A program made the translations under genes and the position numbers. DNA of 64,000 bases from Caenorhabditis remanei (Eukaryota; Nematoda; Chromadorea; Rhabditida; Rhabditidae), in contig NC_071333.1 in the NCBI RefSeq assembly GCF_010183535.1, positions 20,582,587-20,646,586 on the forward strand, given 5' to 3'. Positions 55,021 to 64,000 of the stretch are shown here, one piece after another; the stretch's first letter is position 1, and each line of letters opens with the position of its first letter. The notes beneath the pieces are model-generated. The model made no database searches. It saw only the letters and a program-made list of their open reading frames with translations, and was not told where the DNA came from.

Positions 55021-55669
55021 TATCGGAAAAGATGGATTAGGTGAAAATTGACGATGATTAAACAGTAATCAACTAGTGACGACGGATAAAGGAATTGTTT
55101 GTGGTTTCAAATAATTTCAGCAACCTAAAAATGGGTTCAAAAGTAACCTCCTTGTAAGATTTGCAGTTGAAGAATAATAAGATGTTAGATGAAGAGAACC
55201 TTATGTTTCGGTTGCAAACTATATTGGAAACGGTTAGGAAATTAGAACGATTAGTTTTTAATCGTCTTCTGTAACGGGCACTGTATTACATGTCTATTAG
55301 ACTGTGTGATCTAAATCAAGAAAATTTCAATGAATTAAGTCGCCTTCCAAGACACATATTACCCATTTCACTCCGTTTAGCACAAAACACTTAAAATCCC
55401 TTTCTTCCATATCTGTCTTATGCCAACTACAAAAATCGGGTTCTTGGATTGGACTACACAGCCTAAGAAAATGTTTGGTATCAAAACACAAATACTTTGC
55501 ACTAAAACAGCGGATATTTTATTGGCTGCTACAGTAATCAAATTTCAAACGGCCAGTAGGGGTGGATATTATACACAACAATTTTTTAATGTTATGAAAT
55601 GTCTTTTCTAATGCATGAGTCAATAATTATGAAAGTAGGAAAAATAATGGATAAATTCTAAAAACATCA
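55021..55669. other. Intergenic, no supported gene
   Basis: AT-rich; 55.50-55.62 kb is a diverged piece of the same repeat family. Confidence 0.35.
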
Positions 55670-55990
55670 TTTTTGTGACGTTTGAAGATACCGTTTCAGA
55701 AGTGACGTCGTTTTGCACACTTCCTAACAAGCTATAGGAATTTTCTTAGGTAGACATCGTTGTCTTATGGAAAACGAAAAATCGAAAAATCTTCCTCCAA
55801 AAACGAAGGACGCGGCTAATGGAAAGTTTTTCGATGTGAGCATGTGGACATGGATACTCTGCACAACAATTTTTCATGTCACGAATTGCCTTTCTAATGC
55901 AGAAATTTGTCATGTGCCTAGAAACTTGGTTGGATACGATTTCTGACATAAAGTGGCACTTGTCTACGAGTTGGGAAACATCTAGAGCCC
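55670..55990. repeat. Dispersed repeat, copy 2
   Basis: Direct copy of 54690-55020 with near-identical 3' half (GCACTTGTCTACGAGTTGGG at both). Confidence 0.6.
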
Positions 55991-56332
55991 ACCTAGAGCC
56001 CACTGAAAGGCCTTTCTGACAGAACGATATACCAGGTGGGAACTGTCGATGATAAAAACTGTAATCAAGATTATGAAAAGAAAGTTTGTGACGGTATCTT
56101 ACTGTTAACAGGGGAGGCTCTAGAACTGTCTCGGCTTTTGAGACAGAAACAAAAATTGATAAAAACAGAAATTTGTGCATATGGCTATATAATGTTAGGC
56201 AAGAATGTTGGAGATGAGACACAGAACAAAATGAATAACAATAGATAAATGCATAGTTTGCTGTTTCAAATCATCGTAGATACTTAAACATAAATTCAAA
56301 AGTAACCAAGGTATAAGAAGTTTTAGTTGCAA

Positions 56333-56735
56333 GCTACAGTACTGCTCAAAACCTCATTAACTTTGGCTGTTTTTAGTGGCAACTGGGCAACTTTGACAGT
56401 GTATTTCGGGTCACTTAGTTGTCCGACAAATTTCATTTTGTATGGGTTGGACAGAACAAAAAATGCCACATCATTTTTGTAGTTGACCAGTTTTTTTGAA
56501 GGGAAACTACCATAAAAGTTACAGGTTGTACAAGAGAAATACTCCTAATTTTCTTTAATATGCACTGGAATTAGTCGGTTTCAGGGAGAAATTACTTCGA
56601 TGACCTATAACTTTCAAGATAATGACCCTACAAAAAATGGTCAACTACAAAAATTATGTGCTATTTTTGCTTTATCCAACCAATACAAAATAAAATTTAT
56701 CAGACGATCAAGTTACATCGAAATTCACTTTCAAA
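56333..56735. repeat. Long-TIR element, copy 2
   Basis: Same layout as 15138-15540: AACTTTGGCTGTTTTTAGTG...GTGTATTTCGGGTCAC...mirrored at 56.64-56.73 kb. The left terminus reads GCTACAGTACTGCTCAAAA. Confidence 0.55.
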
Positions 56736-58447
56736 CTTAGACATCAAAACATAACTTTTTTGCACTAAAAACAGCGGATATTTTATTGCCTGCTACAGTA
56801 AGCGCAGTTCGAATCGGCCGTGCACAACATTTTTTCCTGTTTTGAAATGCCTTTTCTAAAGCACAAATTTGGTATATGCCTAGAAACGTGGTTAGGTACA
56901 CTTTCTGACAAGAAATGACACATGACACTGCCAGTTGAGAAGCATTCAGAGCACAGAGAAAGAGAATCGATCGGGTCATTTACTTTTTGACAAAACGATG
57001 AACCAAATCAATGCAAAACAGCTACTAAAAAAATGAAGAAAAGGATCGTGGCGGTAAACATAAAAGAATACTCGAAATCTTGAGAATTACTGTAAAGAAG
57101 AAATCATTGAGACACCTGGTGGACACTACGGTCGTTTTTAGTTGTTTTGAATACGTAACTAAACATAAATATTTTGCAGGTATTGAATTTTTGTTGAAAT
57201 CGGTTGTCCAATCCTAGAACTCCATTTTTGAAGTTGACAACTTTTCCCGAAGGTCTTTTTAAAACTCCATTTTAGCACTAAAACGCGGAAAACATTGGAA
57301 TAGCTTTTGTTAACAAGAAATATCTTCCTTAGACAGCATCTTACAATAAAGCTGTCATCTACAATAATGGAGCTCTAGAATAGTACAACACATTCGATAA
57401 AAAATTTCAACCCGTATAGAAGTTGGTATTCTTGTTATGAGTAGCCAATTTTATATTTTTTGCCCTAAAACATCAAATGATGATGCTTTAGAGGCCGATA
57501 CTGAATTCCTGGTTTAAAACAGAGTTATCAATGAGATTGGTAGACATCATTGAAAACAAAAAGTGATGGAGATTTGATCACTTGATTTCGATTTCATAAA
57601 AAGATTGTAAGGACCAGATTACTAAATAAAAAGTGTCAATTAATAATCTTCGAACGATTCTCCACTAAAAATGAGAAAACGGAAAAAAATGGTTTGAGGC
57701 AAGAGCATGTGACCTGTCGGCATGGATACTTGGGACAATAATTTTTTACATTTTGAATTTTTTTCTCCAATCCAAAATGTTGTCAAGTGCCTCAAAACAA
57801 GGTTAGACACACATTTTGTATTGTGAAGTAAAAGAAATAGACTAACCCCGGCGGTTTTGGGTGTCTACACCCGACCTCTTCAGAAATACGCCCCTTTAAT
57901 TGGTGGGCTCATGCCACCTGCTTGGTACTACTAGAGTCTTTGAATTAGCTGCTTACATCACAACAGTTGTAAAATCAGTCTGTGAAACCGGCATCGCCAA
58001 CTCTTCCAACATCTTGTTGACGAGGATTAACCATGGACTCTATTTTTGTAGTTGAGAACTTCTCTCTCCGTTTTTGAGCTGTTAATCAAACATTTAACAT
58101 TATTATTTTTTGAACATTGACAGGTATCAAGCTATTTTTTTTTTAGACCTTATGGTTACATATTATTGAGTTTGTCTTGCTTTTTGGGTCCCCGAGATAA
58201 GCAACTTTTTTTCGATGAATACGCGTAGCTATTGAAGGAATCTGACTGTTTCAACCGATATCTGCAAATTTTTTAATTTAAATAAAATAAAGACATAGCT
58301 TGTCGCCAACGCTGAGCTTGCGCTCGGTACGTAAGCAGCGCACAAGTTCGGTTTTGCTCGCTGGGTCAATTTCTTTCCTCTTTCTAAAAACTTCAGAAAT
58401 ATTAGTTTGGAAATCGTTCATGTGTTTTTTACATACACTTTTGCCCA
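56736..58447. other. Intergenic, repeat fragments, no gene
   Basis: 56.75-56.95 and 57.65-57.83 kb are diverged copies of the 54.69-kb repeat. 57.20-57.39 kb is a fragment of the TTGACAAC inverted-repeat family. The rest is unexplained AT-rich DNA. Confidence 0.4.
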
Positions 58448-58865
58448 AAAGGTTATCAACGTTGGCTGTTTTCAGTCGAAAATGGCAAAGTTGGATAGTG
58501 TATTTCGGTCTCATCATATTGTCTTATAAACTCAATTTTGTATAGGCTGGACAGACAAAGCAATAATAGCACATCATTTTTGTAGATGGCTATTTTTTGT
58601 AGGGACACTATTTCGAAAGTTGAAGTTGTCAAAATGAGAAGCTCAAAAACTTCGCTAATATGCACTGAAATTCGTCCGCATCAGGGAGAAATATCTTTGA
58701 TTACCTGAAACTTTTATGGTGAAAATTATGTGCTATTTTTGCACTTTCCCACCCATAAAAAACAAATTTAGTCAGACCATCAGGTGACACCGAAACACGC
58801 TGCCAAAGTTGGTCATTTTTTAATGAAAACAACCAAAGTTGGTAACCTTTTGAGAGCTACTGTAT
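58448..58865. repeat. Long-TIR element, copy 3
   Basis: Left AAAAGGTTATCAACGTTGGC...GTGTATTTCGGTCTCAT; right GGTGACACCGAAACACGCTG...GTTGGTAACCTTTTGAGAGC. Mirrored arms of about 110 bp. Confidence 0.6.
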
Positions 58866-59446
58866 ATAGTCTTTTGTTTCATTTAATCCGCTTTGAAATC
58901 AACACTTGTTCATTCATTCAAACTATCCAATCACATATCTTGTTCGTTCCACTCTCTCATGGCTCATGTCAAGGAAATAACATATCAATATACGTTAGAC
59001 ACGTTTCACATGGATTTAGCACTAGTATCCCTTCCTAACACTTATTGATTCAATTGTAGAAAACCCAACCTTCTAAAGCATGTATGTCACATTTTCCTTT
59101 CGCACTCCTCATAACTCTCTTTTTCTTTTTCTTTTTCATTTCTTCCTCTATTCCAAATTTCTCTATCTGCTCTAACCGACGACTTAATGATAGACTACAG
59201 AGAGACGGGTAGTAAGGAGAAGAGAGTGTGCGCGTCGTTTCCCATAGCAACCAGCTAGAAGCAGAATTTGCGGCGGAAAATTAATTCAGGATGAGAAACG
59301 GGAGGAACTAAGACTCGATTCAGACAGAAACGGACAATCAGTTTTCATTACCACAAGAAATCTGTACTCAAGGTTTTTCCTTTTATCTTGTTTATTAGAG
59401 AACAGAGAATCAAAAGAATAAGACGGTCAAATCACAATTCGATTAA
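58866..59446. other. 3' flank of the minus-strand membrane-protein gene
   Basis: No exon. Holds the second X-box-like site, TTTCCCATAGCAAC (59238-59251), again preceded by a GCGCG block. Confidence 0.4.
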
Positions 59447-59755
59447 TTAGACATTGCTTTGACGGGCCAGCCACTCTCGACGAAAATCATCCGGTGCGAA
59501 GTCCCCGGCCTCCAGCAAAAATTGATGTAAGTTGAGGAACTCGTTGCCACCTTGCATCTCCTCGGTCTGTTGGGTCTCGACGCTTTGTTGGGATTCCTCA
59601 ATGATGCGACGCTGCTCTTGGAGTCGGTGCCTCCGGGTAAGAAGCTTTCGGGTGAGAATTCGACGGAGAAGGTGGCACGAGATGATCACCACACAGATGA
59701 TCACCAAGATGAAAATCAGGAGAGTAGTGAGGATTATTGTGAGGGTCGTCGTCAT
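59447..59755 (-). CDS. Small membrane protein, paralog of 54150-54431
   Basis: Single exon of 102 aa from ATG 59755, which lies 29 nt after a TTCTTACAG trans-splice-type acceptor; the frame is open further upstream, but that part precedes the acceptor. A strong N-terminal membrane helix (TIILTTLLIFILVIICVVII, then SCHLLRR) is followed by Arg-rich (ILTRKLLTRRHRLQEQRR) and Gln/Glu-rich segments and the tail motif FLNLHQFLLEAGDFAPDDFR, REWLARQSN. The helix has no obvious cleavage site. The tail motif is more conserved with 54150-54431 than the rest, suggesting it is the functional part. Function unknown. Confidence 0.72.
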   Translation of the reverse strand: MTTTLTIILTTLLIFILVIICVVIISCHLLRRILTRKLLTRRHRLQEQRRIIEESQQSVETQQTEEMQGGNEFLNLHQFLLEAGDFAPDDFRREWLARQSNV

Positions 59756-60650
59756 GAGGTAGATGACCTTTGAGAATCGATGTTCTGTAAGAATGTAAAT
59801 TTTAGAGTTGGCTGCTAAAACTTCAAAAAACACAATAGACGACTAAAAAAGAATATTCCGCAGCTCAAAACACCAGATATAAATAACAAGAAATGAAATT
59901 AATCAGCTTCTACACAAGCTTTTATACTCATTAGAAAAAAGAGGGGAATGTTGTCAACTGAGGATGCCCTAGAGAATTATCAGGTGCGTCAATGCTAACA
60001 TGGCAACGAGTTTTTTTAAAAACAATCTACGAATATTATTCGTTTCAAGACTGGAACTTTTTGAAATTGTGAGCTACAATTATCAACTATTTGTGTGACC
60101 TTTCTGAGAATGAACAGGGTGGAGCATAAACAAGTCTGTTGAAATGAAAAATGGTGTAATCGAAATGATATAACATGTTTAGGAAAAACTACAATGTTCT
60201 GAGTTTGAAACATTGGGTTCTGAACAATTTGTTGATGATGCCTGTTTTCGTATAAAGTTGATACTGCCTGATAATTAAAGCTATCAAGATTTAAAGAGAG
60301 GAAAACAGAACGAAAAACAGAACGAATTAGGGTCACAAATATTGGGGATGATAAACTCTAAAATCCGTCGGCTTGCATGCTCATTCGTATGAAAAAAGGC
60401 ATATGAAAATTTGGTGGGAGTTATCAAAATTTTTGGTGGGAGTTATCAAAAGGGAGTTATCAAAATTTCAGTTGCATGGATGAAATTGTTTCTGTTCATA
60501 CTATAATGTTCAAAACAGTCCATACGTTTTTAGCCTGGATTTGTCTCGATTTCTCTTTGCAGACATAACCCATCGCATTGTGCTCTTATTGCGTCTGTCG
60601 GTTCCCATTGATCGATTCAGTTACCATCCGAAGCCTACCTGAGATTCATT
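59756..60650. other. Intergenic, no supported gene
   Basis: A short tandem repeat (TTGGTGGGAGTTATCAAAA, about 2.5 copies) lies at 60410-60470. Nothing else recognised. Confidence 0.35.
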
Positions 60651-60914
60651 TCAGCATTCCAGAAATCCAGATGACAACCTGTTCAGCAATTTTTCAAATT
60701 CAAACTTGACCTTGAAATAAGACGTTTCAAATTTGATAATTGTGTTTTCGAAGCTCTGGACTGCCTCCAAAGTCTCTACATAATTAGAAACAGGATTACC
60801 AAAAATTGTCGGTGGGACACTTTGACTTGGTATTTTAGAACCATACTGCAGTTTTTCTTTTTGAACATATTCTAATCGTTTTCGTTTTTCAAAAGAAGAC
60901 AATTTTGAGTACAC
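60651..60914 (-). CDS. Possible exon or small ORF, function unknown
   Basis: Minus-strand frame of 87 codons ending TGA at 60651-60653, beginning near TTTTAATTAG at 60915 with GTG rather than ATG. The sequence (SKLSSFEKRKRLEYVQKEKL, TLEAVQSFENTIIKFETSYF) is lysine-rich and helical, coiled-coil-like. It could be an internal or last exon of a gene whose other parts are lost; it sits 250 bp beyond the stop codon of the kinase, on the same strand. No family recognised. Confidence 0.35.
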   Translation of the reverse strand: MYSKLSSFEKRKRLEYVQKEKLQYGSKIPSQSVPPTIFGNPVSNYVETLEAVQSFENTIIKFETSYFKVKFEFEKLLNRLSSGFLEC

Positions 60915-61167
60915 TAATTAAAATTTCCATATACTTTATTGATCACATATCATATTACAAAAAGAAAGAGACGCTAGACTACTATCATAAAAAAAGTTTA
61001 TGATTAAAAAAGACGCTTTAAAGAACTATTATAAAATTTTTGAGATTCACAAGAAACGGTAATAACCAAATGAGACCGAACGAATAAACCAAAATTAACC
61101 GAAAATTATCTAAAGTTAAAAGAACCAAAAATTACCTAAAATTAATAAATAAACGTGTATTTGACTT

Positions 61168-62488
61168 TTATGCAATGTTTCTCTGCTTCGAATCCACATC
61201 CTTGTCACCATATTCGATAATTTTACGTTTGAGTCCCTTTCGAGCCGTCTTTTTCTCCAAATTTTCAGATAAATTGATCGGAAGCAGTGACTGAGCAGTC
61301 TCAGCATTGACCATTTTCACATAAATTATTGATCCGCTTTGTTTGACAGTTTTGAGAAACACAACCGAACTGCTCTTTTCGACTTCTCGCAGAAACAACA
61401 CAGAACCGGTTGAGTCAGTATCAGCATTCAAATTATTTCTGGATTCATCCTGTCTATCACATTCGATTGTTGGCTGAGCAGAAGAATTTGCCAGTTCGTC
61501 TTGATTGGCAGTGAACCATTGGTGACTTTGAATGCCCTTCAGATTAGCTCTAAGCTCTGGATTCTCAACAAGGATTTTGCATAGGAGGTCTGAAAAATTA
61601 AATAATTTCTTATGAAGATTTTGGTTTTGGACACATATCTATTAACCCTATCAACTTTTTTCCTACTCACCACGGACTCTCGGTTCCAGAGATCTCCAAT
61701 TCTCACGAGCACTCCAGTTCGTATTTCTCCAGTCATTGTAGGCAGGGTCCGACCTGAAAAACAAAGCGATGTGCACCAGTGGTTGAAATCAAAACTTACC
61801 AATGAGCACTTTTCCATGGCGCCGATCCAATTGTCATGTAGAACAAAGTTACGCCGCACGACCACCAATCTGTGGGTTGACCATCGAATTCATCCTCTGT
61901 TGAAACCTCCGGGGCGGCGTATTCTTCTGTTCCAACACGTTCGTCAAGTTTGAGCTCTTTTCCAGCTTCGTCACGGAAAGAGCAGGCGAATCCGAAATCG
62001 CAGATTTTCAGAACGCCTAAAAATGTTTTGTTTGTAAATTACTGCTATCATGGTACGAACTTACCATTAGAACTCAGAAGCAGGTTGTCCGGCTTGATGT
62101 CTCTATGGACGAACCCCTTCTTGTGCACATACTCGATTCCATTAATGAGCTGTTTGAAGAGACGCTGCGCAGTGGATGCGGGATATCCAGATTTCGGCAT
62201 ATTACTGGATACGGTGCCACCCTCGACATACTCCATGTACATGTAAGTAGATCTTTTTCCATCACCACGTGCAAGCAAAGTGACAAGATTCGGGTGGCCA
62301 TCGTTTTCTGTCAAAAATCGATGAATGTTGTACTCATTGTCGATTTGCTCGAAGGTGACTTTTTCGGTTCGTCTCACTTTTTTCATAGCTACAAGCTGGG
62401 AGTTTCCGGGGAGCGATACCATCGAAACATCTCCAAATGATCCAGAACCAATTCGTTGAAGGAGACAGTGACTAAGTTTTGCGAACAT
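61168..62488 (-). CDS. chk-1-like Ser/Thr protein kinase
   Basis: Minus-strand exons 62488-62065, 62016-61800, 61753-61671 and 61589-61168; phases agree, giving 381 aa. The ATG at 62488 is the first in-frame one after a TTTTCAG acceptor; an out-of-frame ATG overlaps 4 nt upstream. All catalytic landmarks are present: G-loop GSGSFG (14-19), VAMKK (K36), helix C E52, HRDIKPDN (128-135), DFG (148-150), APE (176-178). The region SDPAYNDW...DLLCKILVENPELRANLKGI matches the C-lobe of CHK1, whose family text is LHKILVENPSARITI. CHK1 phosphorylates CDC25 and arrests the cycle on DNA damage. C. elegans has several chk-1-like paralogs, and this is probably one of them. The tail lacks the CHK1 regulatory SQ cluster and instead carries a 12-residue repeat (see findings). 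Confidence 0.88.
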
Positions 62489-64000
62489 CGCATTAATTGT
62501 TGTATGTTTTAGCTGGACGTTTCTCCTGAAAATTAAAAATAAATAAGAGAAAAAAGTTTGAGAGTGAAAAGGAGACACAAGGAAAACAAATTTTCTGGGT
62601 ATTGTATATTATAGACAAAATCAAATTCACGATGGAAAGAAAATGACGAGTGTAAAAACAAATCAATAAGATAAATTACTAGATCGTAACTAAAAATTGC
62701 CTGTTAGTGGAATTTGGGCGATCGTAAACATAACAGGAAGAGAAGAGGGCGGCCACCTGCACGGGTTCTCACCACCTGCCACGTCACGGGAGAACACTCT
62801 CAATAGGACACTACACGTAGAATGAGGTCACTACTAGACGGACCGCGTTATTGATCGAGTTCTTATACAAATAGTTGACGGTGATATAAATATTATGTAT
62901 ATTTATTGGGACGCAAGGAAAACATAAAGATACAAAAAACTGGAGACGGTCCCTCACGAGACAGTTTCGAGTAAAAAAAATAGAGGGGAACATGAAAAGT
63001 AGAACCGATGGAATGAGGGATATGGGGTGATGCGGAGTCCTACAGTTTTCAAAATTCTGGAGTTTGACACTTATATGTACTTTTTTGGATGTACAGTAGA
63101 GTTGTTGAAAAATGAAAAAATATTAAATTTTGGAAAACAGCTCTTAAGTTCGCAAAAAGAGTATGAATTCATACTAAAGAAAATTATAACAGCTACTTAG
63201 ATGCACAAGTCATCACTTTTATTGTTATAGAACTGTGTTTTGAAATCAAATGAAAAAAGACAGTAGACTCCTACAATTTCACTAAAAATGAGGAAATTAA
63301 AACAACAGTAAGGTACATTACACTGACAAAACATAAGAAAAAGCACCAAAGCAGCATGATGTGCAAAAACTGTTTACTAGCCCTAACAGGTGACGTCAAT
63401 TATATGCAACAGATTATTATTTGTTGTGCATCTTGTAGTTAATCCTCCTTTGCAACATTACTTGTTCACTCTCATGCCACACATACCTGTCACATACGAA
63501 AAGATCATGGAAAACAAGAACAGTATCAGAACGTAACAATTTAGAAATGACATATATGTGGAATGTTAAAATAAACACATTGATCAACAGCAGATCTGAA
63601 ACATCATATAACGTGTCTCCCTAAGTGTCAAGATATCAAGGGATAGTAGAAGAAATCACTAGTATAGTATTTCTAGCTTTTCTTTTTTCAAATGAACAAT
63701 TTTTTCATTATAATTGCAAAGCGAGGAGAATCAATTAAAAATTCTTAAAGCCAAGTTAAAAAAAAAGAGAGCATACCTTTTTTCAAGATTTGAGATGTGT
63801 CACTCTGCGGCATTACAGTGTTAGTACGGAAATTGTCTCAAGGTGTGTTGCATGCCTGTTTGTAAAAAAAAGCATAAAACCTAAAAATCTACTTGATACA
63901 CGTTCACCCTTTTTAACGGTCTTAAACAAGAAAACCCCTCAGAAATTATTGGTTTCAAAAGCATTTTATATGATTTCATGTGTTTAAGCCAAACCTGTCA
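62489..64000. other. Upstream of the kinase; no supported gene
   Basis: AT-rich. A GC-richer block at 62.74-62.80 kb carries CACCTGC...CCACCTGCCACGTCACG (E-box and CACGTCA-type sites) about 260 bp before the kinase ATG and could be its promoter. Nothing recognised after 63 kb. Confidence 0.35.

Overview
The window is nuclear DNA of a Caenorhabditis-type nematode. Genes have short AT-rich introns with the TTTTCAG acceptor, and several starts lie just after a trans-splice-type acceptor. Nematode-style families are present (F-box-like, BTB, chk-1-like kinase). Positions 32675-32695 match the first 21 of the 22 nt of spliced leader SL1. I cannot fix the species.

Layout. 0-6 kb: a CBP/p300-like fragment, a duplicated TATA promoter unit, a small two-exon gene (2536-2859), and a decayed NeSL-type non-LTR retrotransposon with zinc-finger and Ulp1-protease remnants (3061-5251). 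6-17 kb: a large inverted duplication (about 6360-9052 and 11222-13940) carrying two near-identical four-exon genes that face each other, embedded in dispersed repeats. 17-24 kb: broken genes, including a cation-diffusion-facilitator C-terminus and fragments of small cysteine-rich proteins. 24.5-26 kb: an intact ING-family PHD-finger gene on the minus strand. 26-30.5 kb: decayed exons, a triplicated exon and a Pol III-type A/B-box unit.

31.4-35.8 kb is a composite retroelement block. Two identical 197-bp LTR-like repeats flank a short CA-rich insert. The second repeat abuts the SL1-identical sequence, which runs into a structured leader and a 757-aa BEL/Pao Gag-protease ORF cut off before reverse transcriptase. 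36-42 kb: a BTB gene, an F-box-like gene and a tiny single-pass membrane protein. 43-48.5 kb: a tandem repeat with an open frame, a pseudogene, and recent segmental duplications. 48.8-60 kb: a secreted-protein gene with an internal stop, a small unknown gene, two paralogous small membrane-protein genes and several inverted-repeat elements. 61.1-62.5 kb: a chk-1-like protein kinase.

The intact genes do not form an operon or pathway. Their likely roles are chromatin reading (ING), ubiquitin-type adaptor functions (BTB, F-box-like), checkpoint-type kinase signalling and membrane/secreted products. The strongest candidate for something new is the SL1-retroelement junction at 32.67 kb, followed by the inverted gene pair rich in SUMO-consensus motifs.
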